Shown: positions 46,266 to 59,191, counted from the stretch's first letter. The stretch is 64,000 bases of DNA from Amphiura filiformis (GCF_039555335.1 NC_092640.1:27313446-27377445); one strand, 5' to 3'. Program-made: numbers and translations. The notes: generated from the sequence alone by a model not told the origin.

Positions 46266-47170
46266 GGGGGTACCGCACAGCGATATTTCACCTATTGACC
46301 ACGTACCAAATTATTATTTCTCTACTGGACTCGAACCCAAGACTGCATTGTACCTTTTGTCAAGGATGTACCAAGCACGGCCAAAGCATGTTCAAGAGAC
46401 AATACCAGGCATTTATCATGAGGGCTACCATGCTGGTATCATGAATACTCGGCCGGATAAACTCTTTTGTTCATATTGCTAACAGAGTATTCTTGTGATG
46501 AGTTGATAGAAATCGCTCTAGGAACTTTAGAGTTTAAATGATTCCATGGGGTATAGTTATATTCCATGCTATTATTCTGTACTTAACTGCAAACTGAAAC
46601 TCGCTTTTATAAACCTCTACCTGTTTAAGTATGTCTGTGTGCTGTAATACATCCGATCGCATGCCGAGGCGTTGAATATGTAGTAAAAGGCAGGTCCGAT
46701 AAAATCCGAAGATATGACCAAATTGATGGTTGAAGGCGGAAAAATCCGCCAAAAGGCGGAAGATGCCATATGCATGTATCTGTGCATTGTACTTGCATAG
46801 ACCCTAGAAAACTTCCAAAATTTTCAACAAAACTCGAAAAATATTGTAAAACTGGAATACAAAATGTCATCATCATATTGGCCTTTGATGAAATTTTTTA
46901 TCAATATAGCCCTTCGGAAATGGCTTGAATCTATTTAAATATCAACCCATTCATTTTCTACAATACAGTATGTATTCTTGGGAATATGAGAGTTGTGAAA
47001 TGATCTTTTACATGCCGGGTTTTGTTTTGAAATTTTTTGTATGGATAGTTTTTCATAGTTCAGTTACTCGGGATGTTTCGGAAACGCCTCAAAATATCGC
47101 CATCAAACATTCCTATATATCAAGAGATGGCGCTATTTTTTGGGTAGGGAAATATCGCTGTGTACCGGGG
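46266..47170. mobile_element. DNA element nested in R1 copy 3
   Basis: Inverted ends GGGGTACCGCACAGCGATATTTC and (reversed) CCCCGGTACACAGCGATATTTC. A 77-codon frame at 46249-46482 (GLEPKTALYLLSRMYQARPK…) might be a relic of coding sequence; I do not recognise it. Confidence 0.6.
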
Positions 47171-47531
47171 CGCAGAAGGTGGTTATATAGGTGATGGAGA
47201 AAGGAGCCCAGCTAAGAGGTATGGGTTGTGCTTTCAGGGGACAATAAACTAATTCATAATCAAATCATCTCCATCATCATGTGTCGTTCATGTTCATACA
47301 AACAAACTGTTACCGTCCACGTGTGATTGATATCCGATCCATATATAATTGTCTACATTCAATATAAACACACCCGCATTATGTATCCGATATTTGCTTA
47401 GTACGATCATGACAATAAGCAATTGTATTCTTATGGTCCTCTCTACACTAAAGTTGAATCCCTGAGCGAAAAGCGGATGGTATTTGACCAATGAGGTACA
47501 TGTAGTGGCGCTTTTCCCAACGCAACACAAA

Positions 47532-48040
47532 GCCCCGGGGCACTTCAATTTGAAATGGATATAGGTGTAGGGCTGGCGCTTTCGCACTAAGGGGCATTCG
47601 GTGAGAGCAACATGTAAAAAATATGGGGTCATTAGGTGAGAGCATGATTTTTGGCATTCGGTGAGAGCAAAATGTAAAAAATATGGGGTCATTGGGTGAG
47701 AACATGACCTTTTTTTAAATGGAATCTTTGGGTGAGAACCAAAACAGCGCCATAAAAACCTCGAAAATCGAATTTCTAGTTCTAAATGGCTTCAAATTTC
47801 TTTATTTTTTCAAAATAAGTAACAAAATCAGTGATAAATGAAAGTTGCTGTTCAAATTGAACTTGTAAGGGTCTTTGGGTGACAGATCAAATGGAAAAAT
47901 AGGGGTCTTCGGGTGACAGACGCGGAGCGAGCATGTGTTCGTAAAAAAATATGGGGTCTTTGGGTGACAGCGATGCTGAAAAGGGGGGTCTTAACAGCCC
48001 TACATACGCGTCACCTCCAAAGTTGGAGTGCCCCCCGGGC
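47532..48040. mobile_element. 509-bp element with ACAAA duplication
   Basis: Ends GCCCCGGGGCAC and GTGCCCCCCGGGC, flanked by ACAAA at 47527-47531 and 48041-48045. R1 copy 2 has the empty site: CAACGCAACAAAAAGCGCTC at 33480-33499. The internal motif GGGGTC…GGGTGAGAGCA/GGGTGACAG repeats several times. Confidence 0.8.
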
Positions 48041-48584
48041 ACAAAGCACTCTACCTCATAGGTAAAAACCAATCGCTGTCGCTCAGCTATGTAGTATAAA
48101 TTTAGCTTTAGATGTTATCATTGAAGTTCTGCTCCTCTTTTTAATCCGCTGATTTTTGGTTTCTAAACAAAAGAGAAACGAAAACTTATTACTTGAAACG
48201 AGGGATTGTTTAGTAGGTTAAACAGTGGTCAAAATTAAAACAAAATCTAACCCTGTTGTAAAGTTCGTCTGGCCGTATTAAAGAATCCAATTTGTGTTCA
48301 GTACCCAGCCTTCAAGCAAGTCAAAACACTTTAAAAACTATCATTGGTCACGGAACATTTGACTACGTGGGTGTGGCCTAATTTGTTATCTTTCTAGCAT
48401 AATTCAAACTATCACGTCTCGCTACTAGGCCTATACTGGGGATATTCGGGCAGGGAGATTTTGGGGCAGGGGAGATTTTGTACAGACAAAGGTGCTTCAA
48501 CTCTGTTTAAAAATTTTATTAAATCAACTTTATTAAATTAACCAAATCAACTGTATTATCGGTGCGCCAGGGTAATAGAGCCAT

Positions 48585-48960
48585 GCGAGTATTTTTTTTT
48601 GGGGGGGGGGGATTTGGGGGCGCCAGCCCCCCGGGGTCAAAGCAGGGGGCGGCAAATTCGAAGGGGCGGCGGGAAGAAGAAGGGGCGGCAAAAAGAGGGG
48701 CGGCGGAAGAAGAATGGGGGCGGCAAAAAGAATTAGTAAAGAAAAAAGGGCGGAAAATGTGAAAAAATTTTACTATACATCAAAATGTGTTGCTTTTGGG
48801 GCGGTAGCGCCTATAAACCCTTTTTTTTTTTTTTTGCTCTTCAGTTTTTCAAACGACGGTAAAAAAATTGGGGCAACCTTTTCGGGCTGTTGAGGGCGGC
48901 AAAATTGGCTTTTCTTCAGCCCCCCGGGGAAGGGGCAGCCACGGTACGCCACTGAGAGCT
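48585..48960. repeat. G- and purine-rich low-complexity block
   Basis: Runs of G, then GGGGCGGC/GAAGAAG units, then GGGGCGGTAGCGCC. No gene; such GC-rich blocks recur near 24822 and 43845. Confidence 0.7.
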
Positions 48961-48980
48961 ATAGAATATTCTTGATTATA

Positions 48981-49608
48981 TGGTCGATTCCAGTGAAAAC
49001 GCGACAGAATTCTTCCTTTTTAAAATCACAATTTTTACTTATGTGCTCTCTCTGGGCATATAGGCCTTTATATAGTGTTATGTGCCCTCAAAATATTACA
49101 TAATCTTCATTACAATTTATGTATTTTGTCAGACATTAATTTTTCACTTGTTTTGATATTTATCTCCATTGGTTTGTTCAGGGAATGTCCTGGAAATTCT
49201 CGAAAATGCTTAGTAAACAATCATACATGGTGTAAACTACTAGAATGATCATGATTGCCACAAATGTTTCTGGTAAATGAAGTGGTGGCGCTATTACAGT
49301 AACCATGTATACAGATTAATGCTTCTGATTGGTCTGTGGTGAGGCAATGAGCTAATTTTAGAAATAATGTAAAATACTATAATTAGGGGAAGATTGTTCT
49401 AGAAAGGGAACAAAATTATATATAGGGCCTAGGCCTAAGGCCTGGATAATAAATGGTTGGAGGAACAGTTTTTAGTTATAAGAGGGAACTCTGTGAAATT
49501 TATGCCACAACCCCTAGAGCTCCATAGCTTCGTCACTGATAAGTCTCGATTTGAAACCGAAAACATTTTACCAAGACAATTTTGTCCCATTTTCGCTGGA
49601 ATCGACCA
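48981..49608. mobile_element. TA-flanked MITE TGGTCGATTCC
   Basis: Inverted ends TGGTCGATTCCAGTGAAAA and (reversed) TGGTCGATTCCAGCGAAAA, with TA at 48979-48980 and 49609-49610. Non-coding. Confidence 0.8.
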
Positions 49609-50034
49609 TACGCAAAGTGAAAGTCTCTAGCCAAAGTTATCTTATCGCGTGAGAATCAACAGACTTACGTCTGAATGAGACAATGAACGTCATATCTTGT
49701 CTCATCTCAGAAAACAAATAATTTGATATAGTCAGTATCAAACACAGTTCACATATGAGTTGAATGACATTGAGCATGGGCCTATCTATAAAGTTGCATT
49801 TTATATGAGCGCCAGTTGAAAGCCCACGGCAGAAATAATAATAAAAAAAAAATCTTACAAATTCAAATACCAATGGTGAAAAATTACAAAATATAAAAAC
49901 AAAACATATTGCTTTAATAAAGATCTTTTCTCTGTGTTTAGGCTTGTTTGTCATTTTAACACTAAACATGTGCTTCATAATTATTTTTCTGACATATAAA
50001 GCATAATGTTGTGATTGCCGGAGTGTTCCTTTAA

Positions 50035-50710
50035 GGGTGGGATATGAACGTTTGGACAGTATTTATTGTGGGACATTAGAGCACATCAGACATATCGAAT
50101 TGCATTCTGAATACGAAGAATGTCCTTCTGATATCAAATAATTTTGATTTTTTAAATTTGCAATGTAATACACATTTTATTGCAAATGATTAATAATTGA
50201 TATTTTTGATATTTAACAGTACTCAAAGTAAACTTTATAAATCTGATGATTTATACTTAAAGTGTATGTAGGTGGTTTGAAAAGCCGACGATCAATTGAA
50301 AATTTTGACCTTTCGTATTGAAGATATGTTTTTTTTTTTAAAACACCAAAAAAAAAAAAAAAAAAAATTAGGTCTTTTGGCATGTTTGGGAAAAAATCCA
50401 TATCTTCAATATGAAAGGTCAAAATTTTCAATTGATCGTCGGCTTCCCCCCAGCTACATACACTTTAAGAATATATCATTAGATTTATAAATATATACTT
50501 CGAGGACTGTTATATATCAAAAATGTGAAAAATATCAAATTTTAATAATTGTCATAAAATTTGTATTATATCGTGAATTTCAAAAAAGGAAAATTATTTG
50601 ATATCAGAAAGACATTCTTCGTATTCAGAATGCAATTCGATATGTCTGGTGTGCTCTCATGTCTCACAAAAAATACTGTCGAAACGCTCAAAACACTCAT
50701 TCCAGATCCC
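50035..50710. mobile_element. TTAA fold-back MITE, copy 2
   Basis: Same family as 42997-43636 (ATGAACGTTTGGACAGTATT; GACATATCGAATTGCATTC). TTAA lies at 50031-50034 and 50711-50714. Confidence 0.85.
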
Positions 50711-51064
50711 TTAATGTATGAATATTAACAAGATTAATATAGTATACCAGTTCTTTAATTAAAGCCAAAATGTAAGATCATACGACATTTATTAAGACAT
50801 TTTTTCATACCTGATTCTTTTTGCTATATTTATGTTGACACATATTCCAAGTTAAACCTAAATGGAATCAGCCAAAATGGGTTATCTTTGTAGGTCAACA
50901 GATTAATTCGACATTAAGTCATAATACGAAATTAAACTCCCCCCCGCATAGAACTCCGCGTTAAACGTTCGATGTAGCCACTAGCCAGTGGTGTTTCTTT
51001 CACTTTACCACATCATTTTCGACTTAAAATGGACAGAAAATAATTCATCAGGTCTGCAGTTGAT

Positions 51065-51818
51065 CCATAAGATCAAGAAATTTCATCAGATTAAGACCAG
51101 TCAAAACTAACGTTTCTGGACGTTTCATCAACCATCGGTTGATCGGCGGAGGGTTGCCGGATCAAGATCACGCAGAACTTCAAAATCGCGGAATAAGGGG
51201 TCATTTTTAGGGCTTGTCCACGGACAAAATTGTCAGTGAAATTGGAAAAATGGGGGTGTTTTATCGCACAAATGTCCACGAAATTGGAAAAAAAAGGGGT
51301 TCTTATTATTGTCTCCTGATCCCGTGGTCAGCTGGTCAGATAAATAAATCGCAGGAATAAATTTGGTTTCCTACTTCGTACTCATCCCATGATCAATATT
51401 GTTCTCGGTTCTATTTCGTGCGTAGCCTTAGCATATATTTGCAGAAATTTTGCAATAGCCAATTTATATGCAAGGGGTACTACATGTACTTGAATTCTGT
51501 GATGCCCTGTTATTTACTGAATAAAACATTCATAAAAGCCTCGTCCTTGAAATGTTGAAATAGGGTCAAAATAGCAAATGTGTTCTCGGAATCTTAAAAA
51601 TAGGTGTGTTTCAGAGTACCATTTTGTCCTTGTTTTGGAGTAAAAAAGGGGGTAAAATTTCATGATTTGTCCTTGAAATCGACTGCGAAAGGGGGTAATT
51701 TGTACTTTGTAACGGTCCTACGTGTCCCCCTTGCCAGGGAGTGACCCCACCGGGGAAACGTCCAGAAACGTATAACTTTTGACTGGTTTTGATATGATGA
51801 AATGTCTTGATGTTATGG
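51065..51818. mobile_element. TIR element CCATAA…
   Basis: The ends read CCATAAGATCAAGAAATTTC and (reversed) CCATAACATCAAGACATTTC. Inverted similarity continues over about 55 bp (ACCAGTCAAAA…ACGTTTCTGGACGTTT). Non-coding. Confidence 0.7.
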
Positions 51819-52029
51819 ACGGAAACCCTTCCAGGCAGTTATTACTCTTGGGTCTATTTTGAGTAAAGAAAACTACAAAATTAAATATTTTGAGGTAAAG
51901 AATATCAAAATTAAAATTTGACGGAAATCGTACATTATGGATTCATATGGTTAAAACTGTAAAATATATTCCTCCAATTTCTCCAGTCATTCCACTCACC
52001 TTAGCGATATATCTTATGGCTTAAACCTT

Positions 52030-52726
52030 CCCAGCAAACACAAAAACGTTTTAAAAACGTTTTAAATAAGTTATATTTTGGCTTTTGGTTTAGGTAAAAA
52101 CGTTTTAATATCATTAAAATGTCGGGTTATATACTGTTCCTGAAATCGTTTTAAAACGTTTTGTATGAAAACTACACTACAACAATATTTTTAAATGTTT
52201 TCAAAAAATGTTATTGTAAACTATTTTTGTAAACATTTTTTGCCAAATATTGTGTCAATACTTAAATAACATTATGTCAAAATGTTTGAACCCAGCAAAC
52301 ACAGAAATGTTCTTAAAATTTTTTTTTTCAAAACCTTTTAATAACATTTAAATGTCAGGTTTATATAAAGGTCATGAAAACGTTTTTAAAACGTTATTGA
52401 AAATATTTTGGGCAAACATTTTTCGCAAAATATTTTTTCAATTCTAAAATAACATAATCTGTTTAGAATGTTTTGTATTAAGTTTTCAAGAATGTTTTTG
52501 GAATGTTATTAAAACTTTTTTATACCCTTTATATAACCCGACATTTAAACGTTTTCTGTAAAACATTTTTGTTTGCTGAGCAGTAGATTATCAAAAAATG
52601 TTTTTAAAGGTTATGAAAACGTTTTATACTATTAATATACCCTTTATATAACCCGACATTTAAACGTTTTCTGACAACCTTATAACCTTTTGCGAATGAT
52701 GTCGAAAACGTTTTGTGTTTGCTGGG
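52030..52726 (+). mobile_element. CCCAGCAAACAC MITE, copy c
   Basis: A 697-bp element with ends CCCAGCAAACACAAAAACG and the inverse. The flanking dinucleotide is TT on both sides. The body has many AACGTTTT and TATAACCCGACATTTAAACG motifs. Confidence 0.9.
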
Positions 52727-52857
52727 TTGCCATTACATATGTAATTGATAACAAAATACACGTACATACCCCATTGTCTTATCTTTGTGGTACAAGACAG
52801 ATGGGTTATTAAAATTTGACGGAAATCGTACATTATGGATTCAATGGCTAAAATATA

Positions 52858-53546
52858 CCCAGCAAACACAAAACGTTTTCGACATCATTCGCAAAAGGCT
52901 ATAAAAGGTTGTCAGAAAACGTTTAAATGTCGGGTTATATACAGGGTACATTAATGGTATAAAACGTTTTCATAACATTAAAAAACATTTGTTGGTAATT
53001 TACTGCACAGCAAACACAAATGTTTTACAGAAAACATTTAAATGTCGGGTTGTATAAAGGGTATAAAAACGTTTTAATAAAATTCCAAAAACATTTTTGA
53101 AAACTTGGTACAAACCATTCTAAACATAATGTTATTTTGGGGTTGAAAAAATATTTTACAAAAAAATGTTTGCCCAAAATATTTACAATAACGTTTTTAA
53201 AATGTTTTCACGACCTTTATATAACCTGACATTTAAATGTTATTAAAACGTTTTGTAAAAAACATTTTAAGAACATTTCTGTATTTGCTGGTGCAAATAT
53301 TTTAACATAATGTTATTTAAGTGTTGACAAAATATTTGGCCAAAAATGTTTGCAAAAATAGTTTACAATGACATTTCGAAAACATTTAAAAATATTGTTG
53401 TAGTGTGTTTTCATACAAAACGTTTTACGATTTCATGACCTTTATATAACCCGACATTTTAATGTTATTAAAACGTTTTTACCTAAACCAAAACCCAAAA
53501 TATAACTTATTTAAAACGTCTTAAAAACGTTTTTGTGTTTGCTGGG
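52858..53546 (-). mobile_element. CCCAGCAAACAC MITE, copy d, inverted
   Basis: A 689-bp element in opposite orientation to copy c, with TA at 52856-52857 and 53547-53548. Confidence 0.9.
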
Positions 53547-53824
53547 TATTACTCCAGTCATTCCACTCGCCTTAAAGATATATGGCTTAAACCTTGCCAT
53601 TACATATGTAATTGATAACAAAATACACGTACATACCCCATTGTCTTATCTTTGTGGTACAAGACAGATGGGTTATTTCTCATTATTTTACAACTGAGAA
53701 AATATTCATGAGCAAATCATGCCACTTTATTGGTCAATCGTAATCGATACATATTTATTCTGTATACGGGCTATGGGCCTATCACCCCGAACCGCCCTTA
53801 GCCAGTATTTGAGAGCAATAGTTA

Positions 53825-53939
53825 GGGGCGCACCATTTGATTTCCAGGGGGGATGGGACTTACAAAAAAAACTTTGCTCACAAGTGAGAGAAGAAACAAA
53901 AACTCCCATGCCACCCCTGATAATCTAATGGTGCGTCTC
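53825..53939. mobile_element. Small TTA-flanked MITE GGGGCGCACCATT
   Basis: Inverted ends GGGGCGCACCATTTGATTT and the inverse of AATCTAATGGTGCGTCTC, flanked by TTA. The same family occurs at 62524-62766. Confidence 0.75.
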
Positions 53940-54430
53940 TTAGTCATATCACCCCTCTAACAATGTGGTCTTATTTTGCATATTACAGGGGTGTAAGTAT
54001 TTTGAAATCACGTTCACGAAGCGCACGAAAAAACCCTCTAAAGTGGTCATCCTAAAGGCACCTTTCTTAAAATTAGCTGAATTGTGGCCGTTATGTGCTG
54101 TTGGCCTCATACCCCCGAAACCCCAGAACCAAGAAGAACGCATGCAGGACTTATATGGAGCCCTGACCATGATGACCCAGTACAATGTGTGGTTTAAAAT
54201 ATTAGTCGACATGGCGTGTTTTGCAATCGCAATACTTGAGATCTGCGATTACTAAAAAAAAAAAAATTTAATATATTGACAGCGCGTTTTCATTGCTAAA
54301 GAGAGCTAACTTTGATCCTATGTAATGTGACATTAAAACATCTGGAAGTAGTTTTGATATTTTGGGGATAAATCATTCGAACTTCATATTCGTGCGTGAC
54401 TGCAGTGCAGTGGTTTAATGTTTTATTAAT

Positions 54431-54836
54431 CAGTATGCTTCGACTATATTTATAAATACGTATTTATAAATACGCACGTGACCCATGGGCACGACTTACC
54501 AAGACCAGCAAGCGTGACCAAATCCTCATACATTGACCACTATACACAGAAAAGGATAGGAACTCTGTAGATAAATATCATCAAATTTAAGAATAGCAAA
54601 ATAATTTATTACACATGGGGGAATTCCGAAAGTATTTGACGACGGAAAATATATTCAACGACGGAAACGTTTACAATATAATCACAAAGTAGACATTTGC
54701 ATTAAAATGTATAGGAAGACCACCCGCTGTGTAGAAGGTCACTTCGAGACTTACTGTCTACAAGCTGTTATGGCAGCGCGGAGGTGGTCACGTGTATTTA
54801 TAAGAACGTATTTATAAATTTAGTCGAAGCATACTG
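54431..54836. mobile_element. Fold-back MITE CAGTATGCTTCG
   Basis: Inverted arms CAGTATGCTTCGACTATATT…TATAAATACG and the inverse, flanked by TTAAT on both sides. Confidence 0.75.
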
Positions 54837-55439
54837 TTAATACTGGAAATTGCAGCCACCACAGAGCCTGTAATATCGTAATAATCATATAATTTTTCTC
54901 ATGTAACGTTGATAGCGAACATACAAAAATGGACGGCCCCTAATTTGATGTGTCCCGCAGTCAACGAAAGTTCTATTACCTGAAGAGGAACGCAATGTGC
55001 GCATGTTCCTATTTTAAAGATTGACTGTTTTTCATAGCCAATCCTATACCTTGGTCACCCGATGTGCTTGCTCAAGTACATGTATATAAATGGATGTATT
55101 GAGAAACAAGTTGTTCATGAGCTGAAGATATAAGTTATCCGAGTGGTGGTTGTAGGTCCGATCAGAAGTTAGAAACTATATCGGGTGATTACCCCGGCGT
55201 TTAAATTCAGGTAAGATCTTTCTTTTCAAGTATATAACGGAAGAAAATGTCAATTACAAATTGAAATCGATCTTCTTCATGTAAATATTTCACCAAAACG
55301 TTATAGGTTATACCTTTATAATTAATTTAAGTTGGGTAATGGTAAATTGCGAAATGGATCGAAGGAGATGAAGGTCTTGGCATTTGTTTTGCTTTGAATA
55401 TTAATGGTAATGATGGTCTTAAAGACTGATGTTAAACGC

Positions 55440-58400
55440 CTCAGTTAATTTTAAGGGAAGATTGAAGATGAAAATAACGGCGATTTTCCTAAATAATTAA
55501 CCTATGAACTTTATATTTGGTGAAATGATGTAATTCTGGATGAATCCTTTAATTTCCATGCAAGAATTACGATTTTATATTATATGCCCGACATATTTGT
55601 CTTTGTTAAGGGGGAGTTTGCACGCGGTCTTCTAAAGTAACGGTCGGTGCTAGTAACCAGGTGTGGTAGATATATAGGTCTCTGACATGTCCATCTAAAC
55701 TTAAAGGTGAACCTCATTGAAAATAAAGTTATATATCAATGGAAAGCTTATGATGTCAGGAAGCAGAAAAGAATATTTTTATTTGCCTAACGTACCAGGC
55801 TAGACAAAATCTCCATGCAAAGATTGGATATTGGCACCCCCTAAATTACAAAACGAAATCGTTCAAATTGGGCGCTTTCGTTGATGACGTCAACGCGGGG
55901 ACACACAGTTACTTCCGGGTTTGATTGTAAACACAATGTCCATGCATTACTGTGGCATGCATCGGGCCAATGTACGAATTAAGTCATTGTCAACTTACTT
56001 TACATGAAAAATATCTTCAATAAAATAAGAATAACATGAAGGAAACATCATGATCAAATCAAGAATGAAGTTCCTGAATAAAGTGTGTGGATAAAAATGG
56101 AAAAAGTGCTGGCCGGGGTGATTTGGGATAGGCCAAGCCATCCACGATATGCATAGGGAATATTACAGTAAAGCACGAAGAGCGAAGATTCGCCGAAGAA
56201 CCGGAATGAAAACAGATTGCAAACAATAACTGCTAGTGCTACCAGTTCAGATCGTCACACCAAGTTGAGATAAACTTGTCACAATGAGAAATGAAGGAAT
56301 AGAATAAGGTACATGTACAGGATTTTTTAATTATTTCTTAGCTTTACAACCGGTCATGTATGATAGGCGAACTCGTAGATACATACGGGATGAACTCAGT
56401 GGCTGACTCTCAGTCGCCGAGTGTTCCACCACGACTGTACTGTACTTGCAGACAAAATGACCGATTTGATATTCACATTCTGATATTTCCAACTTATTGT
56501 TACTTCATCAGCAAAATTTATTCCTGTAAATGTTCCAAATATCAAGGAACGACTGATCAAATCAGCTAATACACAGAGAAGTGCTCCCGGAAGACGAAGG
56601 CTAGCGCTGTTTGGGCATATCCGCCTCGCAGACATCAGCTCCTGCAATTTCTTCAGTATTTCGCTACTACCATCATCCATACAACAATTACATGGATGTT
56701 TTTCTTTTTCAGTAGGGCTACACCGATTGTGCTATCATCAAGAACTGTGACAGAAATGACAATATTATAATTTAGATTTCAGAATTCCATCAAATAACGG
56801 TAAATTGTATTTATAAAGTATTTGTTTCTTTCAATTGTCAATTCATGGAAAGAATATTTTCCGCAATGAATGATATCCGACCGGGGAATGATCACGGCGC
56901 TAGATATGAAAACCTTTTTATGAGCTGGATTTAATGAAATCTTTTTTGATTACTGCAAGACAATATTTTTAGAAATCAGATATTTTAAAATGAATCAAGA
57001 ACAGGGAATGTCACTTGATAAGCAAGTATTTAATTTGATGTTTATATTATTATGCCATGACCGGTCACCGGTCGCAGCAAGCATTTGCGCATGGAATTGA
57101 TCACAGCGCGAAATTCGAACTCAATAACCCAATTATACCCAGCCAGTTTCGACTGATTTTGTCCAAAATTTACGGCAAATTTATGTGTTGACAATAATTC
57201 TATTATTTACAACTTGAATATTCCTCTAATTTCAAGCTTAATTGCGAAAATGCATACAAAGGCAGACTTGATCACACCTGCTGTAACACACACCGCACCG
57301 CAAGTGCTATACCGGAGGACGAACTTGGCGACTCGCTGTGTTTGCGCATATCCACCTTGGTCGGGTAAATGCTATTTCTTCAGCAGCAATTTACGCATCG
57401 TGTTCGGTATAAATCCATAAAACATGAATGTTTCACTTTTTCAGTACCGTACACTGATTGTACTATCATTAAAGAATCGTGACACAAGTGACAATATTTT
57501 AATTTTATTCAGATTTCAGAATTCCATCTACTAAGCCTCAATTGTAGGCCCTACTTATTTTATAATAAAGTATGTTTCTTTCAATCGTATGATTGCGTGG
57601 AAAGAATGTATTTACCGCAATGCGCTAAATATGAAAACCTTTATGGGCTGGATTTGATGAAATCGGCGGTTTTTTATTAATTTTTTGATTACTGCAAGAC
57701 GATATTTTCAAATGAATCAAGAATAGAAATGTCACAAACAAGTATGTAATTTGTTTTTCGATCATGTTTATTCAGTCCATGACATGAGCGGTAGCAGCAA
57801 GTTTGCGCATGGAATTGATCCCAGCGCGAAATTCAAACTCAATTACCCAATTATACCCAGCGAGTTATGACTGATTTTGTCAACAATTTACGGAAAATTT
57901 ATGTGCTGACAATAATTCTATTATTTCTAATATATATAGAAGGAACCAGCAACTTGAAGATTCCTCTAATTTCAAGCTTTATTGTGAAAATCAGACTTGC
58001 CGGGCAGCTTGCAAAGTACAGGAAGCAAGTCTTGTTTACATGTTTCCGAGTAGGATCACGTGACTGCGAACCCTGAGCTTACGTCACGAGCATTCTCAAG
58101 GTCATAGACGATTGATTTGGGTGCTTTTTGGGCGCCTTAAAAAAGACCCAAAATTCATTCATTTTTTTAATTTTTCAGCTTTATTGGCCATCAAAAAAAT
58201 CGGAAAAAATAATTTTTAGTATCCTGATATCATAAGCTTTCCATTGATATATAACTTTATTTTCAATGAGGTTCACCTTTAAGGGTAGACGAGGTATTGT
58301 TGGTCGAAGCAACCTAAAAATCGATTTTCATTATCTAGATAAATATATTATTGAAAAATACATCATTTCACCAAATATAAAGTTCATAGGTTAATTTTGT
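55440..58400. mobile_element. Large fold-back structure with internal tandem repeat
   Basis: Left arm segments 55497-55530 (TTAACCTATGAACTTTATAT) and 55704-55760 (AAAGGTGAACCTCATTGAAA) are reverse complements of 58365-58400 and 58215-58285. Inside, a block at about 56580-57240 recurs at about 57300-57985 in the same orientation (GCGCATGGAATTGATC, CAATAATTCTATTATTT, TTTCAGAATTCCATC). No transposase was recognised. Confidence 0.7.
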
Positions 58401-58767
58401 CTTTGCCCCCGCAGTTTGGTTCCCTGCGTTTCGATGCTGTATTTTCCCTGTGTAATTATGTTGTATTTTTAAATGATCATTTAAGCTTTACCTTGCACAT
58501 AATTATTTTTTGGTTTGTTTCAGTGTACCTGCGCTCGTTAAATGTGCAATGTTTAGCTTATCTTTATGCAATGTTTTGGTGTAGGTTTTAATATTGTTCT
58601 TAATCATGTTAATTGGTTTTATATGTGCATAGTTTTTAACCAGTGTAACTATTTATATATTTGCTTTCCATGTATAAATTTGTATCACGTGTTATTATCA
58701 TGTTTATTGTAAAGCGCTTTGAGATGTACTGCGCTATATAAGAAATAAATTATTATTATTATTATTA
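58401..58767 (+). mobile_element. LINE 3' end
   Basis: AT-rich 3'-UTR-like sequence ending TTGTAAAGCGCTTTGAG…TGCGCTATATAAGAAATAAA and ATT repeats. The end matches the SINE tails at 17697-17745 and 22620-22670. Confidence 0.65.
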
Positions 58768-59190
58768 AAAATAACACCTTGATGTTTTGCAAAAGTTTAT
58801 TCTACAAATCGTATACTTTGCAAACTTGCTTAATTTATTGTTGTTAATTAGTTATGTACGTTTTACAAAAGTGTTGTTGTTTCAGTCCTCTTTACAACGT
58901 AACTCAAGAACCGCAGCACCTATAAAAGTATATCTCTGATATTTTAATTCTTCTACACGCTCGCTATGAATTGAGCAATGCAGTTTTTGCCAAAGCTCAC
59001 TACCATTCGTAATATGCTGTGAACTACCAAATCACAACAGTTTAAAATAATTAATAACCTTAACCAGGTTAATCAGAGTGAATTATAATACAAGTTCAAA
59101 TTGTTGCGTTATGATGTACTATTTGGCTATTTTCATCTTCAGACTCCATTCACCGAGCTGGTATTAGATGTTTACACAAATAGTTAACAT
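58768..59190. other. Gene-free stretch
   Basis: Nothing recognised. Confidence 0.4.
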
Positions 59191-59191
59191 A

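Larger units (their letters stand above)
45625..48210 (+). repeat. Dispersed repeat R1, copy 3, with two nested inserts
   Basis: Collinear with R1 copies 1 and 2. It is lengthened by elements at about 46266-47170 and 47532-48040. Between them CTAATTCATAATCAAATC and ATCTCCATCATCATG match the other copies. Confidence 0.75.
51928..53680 (+). repeat. Tandem duplication, each copy hit by a MITE
   Basis: A unit running from TTTGACGGAAATCGTACATT through CTCCAGTCATTCCACTC and CATTACATATGTAATTGATAAC to AGACAGATGGGTTATT is present twice. In the first copy a MITE splits AAACCTT|GCCATTAC. In the second, another MITE splits AAAATATA|TTACTCC. Confidence 0.9.

Noticed and set aside
46249..46482. 77-codon frame in the R1 insert
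   Set aside because: Sequence looks protein-like in places but has no recognised domain; kept only as a possible transposon relic.
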